A stretch of 28,659 nt of DNA, taken from Prevotella sp. UBA4341. GTDB taxonomy: Bacteria > Bacteroidota > Bacteroidia > Bacteroidales > Bacteroidaceae. Under the pieces are notes generated by a model. That model did no database searches. It saw only the letters and a list, made by a program, of their open reading frames with translations, and had not been told where the DNA came from. This document shows positions 1-5,643 of this stretch, one piece after another. The first letter of the stretch is position 1; every line of letters begins with the position of its first letter. The translations under genes were made by a program, and so were the position numbers. The stretch covers positions 578-29,236 of the forward strand of contig DGTH01000033.1 in NCBI GenBank assembly GCA_002393705.1, written 5' to 3'.

Positions 1-411
1 CAGAACATCGTGGCCATCAAGGAAGCTTCCGGCAATCTCGAGCAGGTCGATGAAATCATCAAGAACAAGCCTCACGACTTCGACGTCATCAGTGGCGACG
101 ACTCGCTGACGTTCCCCATGGTCAGTTGCGGAGCCGTCGGTGTCATCAGCGTCATCGGCAATGCCCTGCCCAAGGAGTTCTCTAAGATGATTCGCCTGCA
201 GTTCCGTGGTGAGTACGAGGCAGCCCGCAAGATTCACCACCGCTTTACCGACCTTTTCTCGCTGCTCTTCATCGACGGCAACCCGGCCGGCGTGAAGGCC
301 ATGCTGCACGAAATGGGTTTCATAGAGAATGTGCTCCGCCTGCCGCTTGTGCCTACGCGCATCTCTACGCTGCAGAAGATGAGCGAAATTATGAAGGAAC
401 TGAAGATCTGA
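1..411 (+). CDS. dapA: 4-hydroxy-tetrahydrodipicolinate synthase, C-terminal part (5' end outside window)
   Basis: The reading frame is open from base 1, so this is the last 136 residues of a gene that begins upstream. The family condenses pyruvate with aspartate semialdehyde in the cytoplasm, the first committed step to lysine and diaminopimelate. The visible part begins at the Schiff-base lysine motif AIKEASGN (Lys at visible residue 7), followed by ISGDDSL and GAVGVISVIGNALP, which are typical of the C-terminal half of the barrel, and then the helical C-terminal domain (GNPAGVKAMLHEMG). The stop is 9 nt before the next start, so the AraC-type regulator downstream is probably on the same transcript. 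Family identity is secure; the start cannot be judged. Confidence 0.95.
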   Translation, partial: QNIVAIKEASGNLEQVDEIIKNKPHDFDVISGDDSLTFPMVSCGAVGVISVIGNALPKEFSKMIRLQFRGEYEAARKIHHRFTDLFSLLFIDGNPAGVKAMLHEMGFIENVLRLPLVPTRISTLQKMSEIMKELKI

Positions 412-420
412 AGCCTTGCT

Positions 421-1296
421 ATGGAGATTATTCACGAAATATCCCCCCTTGGCGGACGCGACGTCCTCTACATAGCCGACCGTCATAAAAAGGAATTCGA
501 CTACCCCATACATAACCACGACGTCTATGAATTGAACTTTGTCGAGCATGCCTCAGGCGTGCGCCGCATTGTGGGCGACTCTTCTGAGGTCATTGCCGAC
601 TACGACCTCGTGCTCATTACCTCGCCCGACCTGGAGCATGTCTGGGAACAGCACGAGTGCCACTCAGCCAACGTACACGAAATCACCATCCAGTTTGACT
701 TCGACATCAGTGATGACGGCATTATGGGCAAAAACCCCTTCCGCAGCATTCGTACCATGCTTCAGGAGGCACGCAAGGGCCTGGCTTTCCCCCTTTCGGC
801 CATCATGCACGTCTATCCGCTGCTTATCAGCTTGAGCGAGGTAAAGGACGGGTTCTATGCCGTTCAGCAGTTTATGAGCATCCTTTACGAGCTCTCCCGT
901 CAAGATGGTGCCCACACGCTGGCCACCAGCAGCTACGCCAAGGTCGATGTAGAGAGCGACTCCCGCCGCGTGCTGAAGGTGAAGAACTACATCTCCACCC
1001 ATTATCAGGACGACCTGCGCCTGCCCGAACTGGCCAGCATAGCAGGCATGAGTCCTTCGGCCTTTAGTCGTTTCTTCAAGTTGCATACCAGCAGGAACCT
1101 CTCCGAGTACATCATCGACCAGCGTCTGGGCTACGCCAGTCGCCAGTTGGTCGATACGGCCAAGAGCATCAGTGAGATTTGCTTCTCTTGCGGTTTCAAC
1201 AACCTTTCCAACTTCAACCGTATCTTCAAGAAGAAGAAGGGTTGCAGCCCCACGGAGTTCCGTGAGAACTATCACAAGACGCGCATCATCGTATAG
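421..1296 (+). CDS. AraC-family transcriptional regulator with N-terminal cupin domain
   Basis: A 291-residue cytoplasmic DNA-binding regulator. Residues about 15-100 look like the AraC cupin sensor domain (IHNHDVYELNFV carries the HxHxxxE pattern), and residues about 185-288 hold the double helix-turn-helix: LPELASIAGMSPSAFSRFFK for the first helix pair and SISEICFSCGFNNLSNFNRI for the second. Length is normal for the family. It starts 9 nt after the dapA stop with no room for a promoter, so it probably shares the dapA transcript. The family usually answers to small ligands such as sugars. Nothing here identifies the ligand or targets, and the link to lysine synthesis may be positional only. 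Confidence 0.9.
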   Translation: MEIIHEISPLGGRDVLYIADRHKKEFDYPIHNHDVYELNFVEHASGVRRIVGDSSEVIADYDLVLITSPDLEHVWEQHECHSANVHEITIQFDFDISDDGIMGKNPFRSIRTMLQEARKGLAFPLSAIMHVYPLLISLSEVKDGFYAVQQFMSILYELSRQDGAHTLATSSYAKVDVESDSRRVLKVKNYISTHYQDDLRLPELASIAGMSPSAFSRFFKLHTSRNLSEYIIDQRLGYASRQLVDTAKSISEICFSCGFNNLSNFNRIFKKKKGCSPTEFRENYHKTRIIV

Positions 1297-1323
1297 GCAC
1301 GAATCTACTTGATAGAAACGAGG

Positions 1324-1371
1324 GGTGCATTGCAAATGCACCTGTCGGCAACATCGGCATTTCAAATGCTG
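1324..1371. repeat. Pair of short perfect hairpins
   Basis: Two adjacent inverted repeats. The first has an 8-bp stem, GGTGCATT (1324-1331) with AATGCACC (1335-1342), and a 3-nt loop. The second, around GCATTT (1357-1362) and AAATGC (1364-1369), is close to a perfect palindrome. Both contain a GCATT core. They follow the AraC gene by about 30 nt and could help end its transcript, but no U-tract follows either one. Confidence 0.55.
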
Positions 1372-1379
1372 ATAAACGA

Positions 1380-1506
1380 AGTGCCGTTTCTCTCGGAGAG
1401 AAGTGCCGTTTCTCCCAGAGAGAAGTGCCGTTTCTCCCAGAGAGAAGTGCCGTTTCTCCCAGAGAGAAGTGCCGTTTCTCTCAGAGAGAAGTGCCACTTC
1501 TCTCAG
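1380..1506. repeat. 22-bp tandem repeat, about six copies
   Basis: Units start at 1380, 1402, 1424, 1446, 1468 and 1490, each of the form AGTGCCGTTTCTCYCRGAGAGA, with the last copy diverging after about 17 nt. Each unit contains complementary TTCTC and GAGAA halves, so the array can fold into several alternative hairpins. No spacers separate the units, so it is not a CRISPR array. It sits in non-coding DNA between the AraC gene and the tRNA. Open reading frames through it show repeated SERSAVSPREKCRF-like peptides and are most likely artefacts. Confidence 0.85.
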
Positions 1507-1548
1507 TGCCGGATTATGGCTTACGTGCCACGAGGTTCACCATTGGGC

Positions 1549-1588
1549 AAAAAAAAGAGAGAGATAAACTTGCGTTGTATCTCTCTCA
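1549..1588 (-). terminator. Rho-independent terminator of the tRNA-Arg gene
   Basis: Read on the minus strand, a perfect 10-bp stem GAGAGAGATA/TATCTCTCTC (plus-strand arms 1557-1566 and 1578-1587) with an 11-nt loop is followed by eight T residues (A-run 1549-1556 on the plus strand). It starts 6 nt after the tRNA 3' end. Confidence 0.85.
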
Positions 1589-1593
1589 TTTTG

Positions 1594-1667
1594 TGACTCC
1601 CGCGGGATTCAAACCCACAACCTTCTGATCCGTAGTCAGATGCTCTATTCAGTTGAGCTAGGGAGCC
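1594..1667 (-). tRNA. tRNA-Arg (anticodon ACG)
   Basis: A 74-nt cloverleaf on the minus strand. Acceptor arms GGCTCCC and GGGAGTC pair with one G-U. The anticodon arm is TCTGA, loop CTACGGA, TCAGA, giving anticodon ACG (decodes CGN arginine codons after A34 deamination). The T arm is GTGGG/CCCGC around the loop TTTGAAT. The 3' CCA is not encoded. A promoter lies just upstream (1688-1719) and a terminator just downstream, so it is a single-gene transcription unit. Confidence 0.95.
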
Positions 1668-1687
1668 TCATTTCTTGTAAGCGGGTG

Positions 1688-1719
1688 CAAAGGTACGTAG
1701 TTTTTTTGTAACCGCCAAA
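1688..1719 (-). promoter_or_regulatory. Bacteroidetes-type promoter of tRNA-Arg
   Basis: On the minus strand there is a -33 TTTG (1716-1719) and a -7 TACCTTTG (1688-1695) separated by exactly 20 nt, matching the Bacteroidetes sigma-70 consensus TTTG-N19-21-TAnnTTTG. It lies 20 nt upstream of the tRNA 5' end. Confidence 0.8.
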
Positions 1720-1786
1720 CTTTTTCCTTGTTTTTTTTCGTTTTTTTTTCTTCCGGCCTGTGGCTGGCGAATTTTCGGGCTATTTC

Positions 1787-1818
1787 TTTGGCCGTTTCGC
1801 AAATAGTCTTTACCTTTG
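1787..1818 (+). promoter_or_regulatory. Promoter of the TlpA/DUF6029/Omp28 cluster
   Basis: TTTG (1787-1790) and TACCTTTG (1811-1818) are separated by 20 nt, the Bacteroidetes vegetative promoter pattern. The start codon at 1850 follows by about 30 nt, leaving a short A-rich leader. Confidence 0.8.
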
Positions 1819-1849
1819 CAAGAATAAAACTAAACATATAGAGAAGAAT

Positions 1850-2341
1850 ATGAGAAAGAAGTTACTTTTTTTATTGTTTTTAGTTCTTACCCTCGGCCTG
1901 CTGCCTGCTGCAGCCCAGTTGCCAGCCGTTACCCTGAAGACCATTGATGGGGGCACTGTCCGTACCGACACGCTCAACAATGGGGGCAAGCCGTTTATCA
2001 TCGATTTCTTTGCTACCTGGTGCAAGCCCTGCAACCGCGAGCTTGACGCCATCAGCGAGGTTTATGCCGACTGGCAAGCCGAGACGGGTGTGAAGATATT
2101 TGCCGTGTCCATCGACCAGGCGCAGAACATAAATAAGGTAAAGCCCCTGGTTGACAACCATGCCTGGGAGTACGACGTGTTGCTTGACCCCAACAGCGAC
2201 TTCCGCCAGGTTCTGGGTGCGCAGATGATTCCCTTCGTCATCATTTGCGACGGCAAGGGTAACATTGTCTATCGCCACTATGGCTACACCGACGGTGCCG
2301 AGACAGAGCTTATAGAGAAAGTACGTGAACTCTTGAAGTAA
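1850..2341 (+). CDS. Exported TlpA-like thioredoxin-fold protein
   Basis: A 163-residue protein with a signal peptide (MRKKLLFLLFLVLTLGLLPA, cleavage near AAAQ) and a single thioredoxin-like domain. The active site is WCKPC with cysteines at residues 58 and 61, preceded by FIIDFFAT. The cis-proline loop is probably the IPFVIICD segment. TlpA/ResA relatives reduce or shuffle disulfides on exported proteins in the periplasm. I chose ATG 1850 rather than the longer frame from 1760 because it follows the promoter and begins directly with a signal peptide. The stop codon abuts the start of the DUF6029 gene, so the two are probably translated together. The client is unknown; the Omp28 proteins downstream with their own CxxC pairs are plausible partners. 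Confidence 0.88.
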   Translation: MRKKLLFLLFLVLTLGLLPAAAQLPAVTLKTIDGGTVRTDTLNNGGKPFIIDFFATWCKPCNRELDAISEVYADWQAETGVKIFAVSIDQAQNINKVKPLVDNHAWEYDVLLDPNSDFRQVLGAQMIPFVIICDGKGNIVYRHYGYTDGAETELIEKVRELLK

Positions 2342-4099
2342 ATGGCCATGCGTATTTGTAATAAGGGTGTTAGGTGTTGGGTGTTGGGTGTTAGGTGTTG
2401 GGTGCTGGGTGTTAGGTGTTGGGTGTTGGGTGTTAGGTGTTGGGTGCTGGGTGTTGGGTGTTGTGTGTTGGCGCTTATCCCTTTCACGGCCCAGGCTCAG
2501 GTGACGCTGTCGGGAAGCATACAGACCGACATGCTGATACCTCAGACCGACGACGCCATCGGCGCTGTGAAGGAGGAAGACTTCCAGACCAATACCTACG
2601 TTGACCTCCATCTGGGCAGCAAGTATGTCGATGCCGGTGCCCGTCTGGAGTACCTGGAGCACCCGCTGCCCGGTTTCGAGAGCGACTTCAAGGGGTGGGG
2701 CGTGCCTCACTTTTACGTGAAGGGAAAGTTGGAACGTGCAGAGTTGACGCTCGGTACGTTCTACGAGCAGTTCGGTTCAGGCTTCGTGCTGCGTAGCTAC
2801 GAGGAACGCTCCATCGGTGTCGATAACTCTCTGCTCGGTGCCAAGCTCGTGCTGAAGCCCACCGACGGACTGACCATCAAGGCCCTCTCGGGCAAGCAGC
2901 GCCGCTACTGGAAGTGGAACAAGGCCCTCGTCAGCGGTGCCGACGTAGAGGCCGACTTTGGCGAGTGGATTCCCTCTCTGAAGAAGAGCGACACCCACCT
3001 TACCTTGGGCGCCTCGTGGGTCAACCGCTACGAGCAGTCCGACGAGGAGGTCTTTGCCGATGCCACCCACAAGGTTAACTTCCCCAAGTTCGTTAATGCC
3101 TGGGACGTACGCCTCAGTTTCAACAAGGGTCCCTGGAGCGTGCTGGCCGAGTACGCCCAGAAGACGGCCGACCCCTCCTTTGCCAACGGCTACATCTTCC
3201 GCCGGGGTTCGGCAGCCATGATTTCGGGCTCTTATTCCAAGAAGGGACTCAGCATTCTTCTGCAGGCCAAGCGCAGCGAGAACATGTCGTTCAAGAGTAC
3301 CACCCAGACGGCCAAGGCCATCGGCACGTCCTCTTACATCAACCACCTGCCGGCCTTTACCACTGAGCATACTTACGACCTGGCAGCCCTGTACCCCTAC
3401 GCCACGCAGCTGGCCGACGGCGAGTGGGCCTATCAGGCAGAGGTGGGCTACAACTTCAAGCGCAACACCGCGCTGGGCGGACGCTACGGCATGAATGTCA
3501 AGCTGAACTACAGCTACGTGCGGGGCATCAAGCGCGACTTCCAGGGCGGCCAGATACTCAACACCCTGACGGGAACCACCCTGCTGGCCGGAACCGACGG
3601 CTACACCACCTCCTTCTTCGGCTGGGGCGACCATATCAACTATCAGGACCTGAACCTGCAGCTTTCGCGCCGCTTCAGCAAGGCCTTCCGCCTACAGCTC
3701 ATGTATATGAACCAGCGTTATAACGCCCTCGTCATTGAGGGCCATGGCGACATGATGCACAACAACATCCTCGTGGCCGACGCCAAGTACCAGTTCTCGC
3801 CCAAGGTGACGCTGCGCGGCGAGGCACAGTACATGTTCAGCGACGGCCCGGATGGCGACTGGGCCTTTGGCCTGCTGGAGCTCTCGCTCGTGCCCCACTG
3901 GATGATTACCCTGAGCGACGAGTACAACGTGGGCAACCACCTGCACTACTACATGGCACAGCTCACCTTCACCACCGGAGCCCACAACATCATGGCCGGA
4001 TACGGCCGCACCAGCGAGGGCTTCAACTGCTCGGGCGGTGTCTGTCGCTACATTCCGTCGTACAGGGGTTTTACGTTGTCCTATAATTATAACTTCTGA
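2342..4099 (+). CDS. DUF6029-type outer-membrane beta-barrel protein with a repeat-built signal peptide
   Basis: A 585-residue protein. After the signal region the sequence alternates hydrophobic and polar residues with many aromatics (for example LTLGTFYEQFG, LNLQLSRRF, FTLSYNYNF) and ends in Phe, as expected of an outer-membrane barrel; it resembles the Bacteroidales DUF6029 family, whose role is unknown. The signal peptide is unusual: residues 9-43 are encoded by about 14 copies of a 7-bp unit, giving GVRCWVL repeated, followed by a normal-looking cleavage region ending TAQAQ. ATG 2342 directly follows the TAA of the TlpA-like gene; a second in-frame ATG lies at 2348. The Omp28 gene follows after 5 nt. 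Confidence 0.82.
   Translation: MAMRICNKGVRCWVLGVRCWVLGVRCWVLGVRCWVLGVGCCVLALIPFTAQAQVTLSGSIQTDMLIPQTDDAIGAVKEEDFQTNTYVDLHLGSKYVDAGARLEYLEHPLPGFESDFKGWGVPHFYVKGKLERAELTLGTFYEQFGSGFVLRSYEERSIGVDNSLLGAKLVLKPTDGLTIKALSGKQRRYWKWNKALVSGADVEADFGEWIPSLKKSDTHLTLGASWVNRYEQSDEEVFADATHKVNFPKFVNAWDVRLSFNKGPWSVLAEYAQKTADPSFANGYIFRRGSAAMISGSYSKKGLSILLQAKRSENMSFKSTTQTAKAIGTSSYINHLPAFTTEHTYDLAALYPYATQLADGEWAYQAEVGYNFKRNTALGGRYGMNVKLNYSYVRGIKRDFQGGQILNTLTGTTLLAGTDGYTTSFFGWGDHINYQDLNLQLSRRFSKAFRLQLMYMNQRYNALVIEGHGDMMHNNILVADAKYQFSPKVTLRGEAQYMFSDGPDGDWAFGLLELSLVPHWMITLSDEYNVGNHLHYYMAQLTFTTGAHNIMAGYGRTSEGFNCSGGVCRYIPSYRGFTLSYNYNF
2366..2470 (+). repeat. Coding heptanucleotide array, 14-15 units of GGTGTTR
   Basis: Consecutive 7-bp units begin at 2366 and continue every 7 nt to 2464. 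Most are GGTGTTA or GGTGTTG, two are GGTGCTG, and the last is degenerate. Three units make 21 bp, or seven codons (GVRCWVL), so the frame survives any change of three units but not of one or two. One of the three frames contains TAG stops where the A-type unit occurs. The G-rich strand could also form quadruplexes. Confidence 0.95.
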
Positions 4100-4104
4100 A
4101 GCTT

Positions 4105-4947
4105 ATGAAACAATCAGTATATTTTTCCCTCCTCAGGTGTTGGGGGTTGGATGTTAGGTGTTGGGGGTTGGGTGTTAGGTGTTGGATGTTGGGTGTCGGG
4201 TGTTGGCTCATGGCCTCCTGCAGCAACATCAGCGACGACGAACGGCTCATCTACGTCAAACCCGCACAGGTCAGCCGCAGCGTGCTCATAGAGGACTTCA
4301 CCGGTCAGCGCTGCGTCAACTGCCCCAATGCCTCGCAGGAGATTCACCGCCTGCAGGAGCAGTACGGCGCCGACGCCGTCATTGCCGTAGCTATCCACTC
4401 CGGGCCCCTCGGCTTCAAGACCAACGATCGCTTCGTGGGCCTGAAGACCGACGTGGGCGACCTGTACTATAACCACTGGCACCTGGAGTACCAGCCCGTT
4501 GGCATGGTTGACCGCACGGGTGTCTCCGACTTCACGTCGTGGGGTGCCCATGTGCACGACGAGCTCCAGCGGCCGGCTCCCGTCAGCATCACCCTCAGCG
4601 TCGCTGAGGACGCAGGCCGCTACACCGTCAGCGCCACGGTCATAGGCACCGACGGCTCCACCTCGGGCCACCTACAGCTCTGGCTCATCGAGGATGGCGT
4701 CACCGCCTTCCAGCTCATGCCCGACGGCACGCGTCAGGATGACTACCTGCATCAGCACGTCTTCCGCGAAGCCCTCAACGGCACGTGGGGCCAGGAGCTC
4801 AGCGTCCGCGAGGGCGAGACGGCCACGCTCTCAGCCGAACCCTTCACGCCCTCCTTCGACTATAACGCCGACAACCTCTCGGTCGTTGCCTTCGTCTATG
4901 ACGACAGCGGTGTCAAGCAGGTAGCCAAAACCAAGTTAAAACAATAA
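4105..4947 (+). CDS. Omp28-related surface lipoprotein with CxxC motif
   Basis: A 280-residue exported protein. It carries a lipobox-like MASC with the acylated cysteine at residue 39, then an Omp28-type domain beginning SVLIEDFTGQRCVNCPNA with a C70-x-x-C73 pair in a thioredoxin-like context (AVIAVAIHSG follows), and a beta-rich C-terminal part (residues about 150-280). Residues 11-34 of the signal peptide come from a second 7-bp repeat array. Omp28 proteins are Bacteroidetes outer-membrane lipoproteins of unclear role. The gene starts 5 nt after the DUF6029 stop and is followed after 16 nt by a T9SS-type cargo gene. A redox partnership with the TlpA-like protein is inference. Confidence 0.85.
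   Translation: MKQSVYFSLLRCWGLDVRCWGLGVRCWMLGVGCWLMASCSNISDDERLIYVKPAQVSRSVLIEDFTGQRCVNCPNASQEIHRLQEQYGADAVIAVAIHSGPLGFKTNDRFVGLKTDVGDLYYNHWHLEYQPVGMVDRTGVSDFTSWGAHVHDELQRPAPVSITLSVAEDAGRYTVSATVIGTDGSTSGHLQLWLIEDGVTAFQLMPDGTRQDDYLHQHVFREALNGTWGQELSVREGETATLSAEPFTPSFDYNADNLSVVAFVYDDSGVKQVAKTKLKQ
4136..4205 (+). repeat. Second coding heptanucleotide array, 10 units
   Basis: Ten 7-bp units run from 4136 to 4205: GGTGTTG, GGGGTTG, GATGTTA and variants. It is less uniform than the array at 2366-2470 but is read in the same frame relative to the A-ending unit (GTT AGG TGT TGG), giving RCWGLDV-like repeats in the signal peptide. Confidence 0.93.
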
Positions 4948-4963
4948 TAAACATGATAAGCGT

Positions 4964-5611
4964 ATGAAGAAACTTTACTTGATTCTTTTCTCCCTTTTAT
5001 TGATGACTAACATCAATGCCCAGGACCTGAATACCATTGTCTTTGTTGACAAGAACGGTAATCAGTTTGCAGATGGTTCCACCATTATTGCTAATTCAGC
5101 AGTAGAAGACGACTTTGGCGATATGGTTGTTCATTCCGGTCTGTACGTCAAGAACATATCCACAGAAGCCATAGGCGTAAGAATCCATGTTGACGTGAAG
5201 ACGTTGGAGAGTGGTATGTTCCAGATATGCTTTCCTATTGCTTGTATAGCTAAGTCAGCAACGGTAAACTTTGAGACAGGCTCCGACTTGATGAGTGCCG
5301 GTGAGCAGCGCGACCTCCAGACGGAGTGGATTCCCCAGACGTATGGCAAGGCCACGGTAACCTATCAGATAGAGTTGATGAAGCAGTTGTCTGGTTTCCC
5401 GCCTCAGTTTGAATCGTTGGCAATGGGGCCGAAGGTTACCGTAGAGTATCTTTATGCTGACCCTACGTCCATCTGTATTGCCGATGCCGACGGGACGGCT
5501 ATTGTCGTTGCCCGTTATGGTGTTGACGGCCGTGAGCTGTCAGCTCCTCAGCGAGGCCTGAATATTGTCCGTTACAGTGACGGCCGCGTCGTTAAGACTT
5601 TTGTTCGTTAA
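4964..5611 (+). CDS. Secreted protein of unknown function with a T9SS-type C-terminal sorting tail
   Basis: A 215-residue protein with a clear signal peptide (MKKLYLILFSLLLMTNINAQ). Residues about 21-165 look beta-rich and match no family I recognise; a globular all-beta domain is likely. The C-terminus, YGVDGRELSAPQRGLNIVRY followed by SDGRVVKTFVR, is nearly the same as the end of the next gene and resembles the Prevotella form of the type IX secretion sorting domain, which takes proteins across the outer membrane. Its codon use looks less G+C-rich than that of its upstream neighbours. It sits 16 nt after the Omp28 gene and 32 nt before the next, so it is probably part of the same operon. 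Confidence 0.78.
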   Translation: MKKLYLILFSLLLMTNINAQDLNTIVFVDKNGNQFADGSTIIANSAVEDDFGDMVVHSGLYVKNISTEAIGVRIHVDVKTLESGMFQICFPIACIAKSATVNFETGSDLMSAGEQRDLQTEWIPQTYGKATVTYQIELMKQLSGFPPQFESLAMGPKVTVEYLYADPTSICIADADGTAIVVARYGVDGRELSAPQRGLNIVRYSDGRVVKTFVR

Positions 5612-5643
5612 TCATATTCATACTAAACAAAGATTCAGTAATC

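Noticed and set aside
664..1497. Long minus-strand open frame across the AraC gene and the 22-bp array
   Set aside because: It is antisense to a clear AraC regulator, and its N-terminal part is only repeat translation.
1380..1506. CRISPR array
   Set aside because: The 22-bp units are directly adjacent with no unique spacers, and no cas genes are present. The same holds for the heptads.
1880..2710. Minus-strand open frames rich in NTQHPTP through the first heptad array
   Set aside because: They are antisense to the TlpA-like and DUF6029 genes and owe their openness to the 7-bp repeat.
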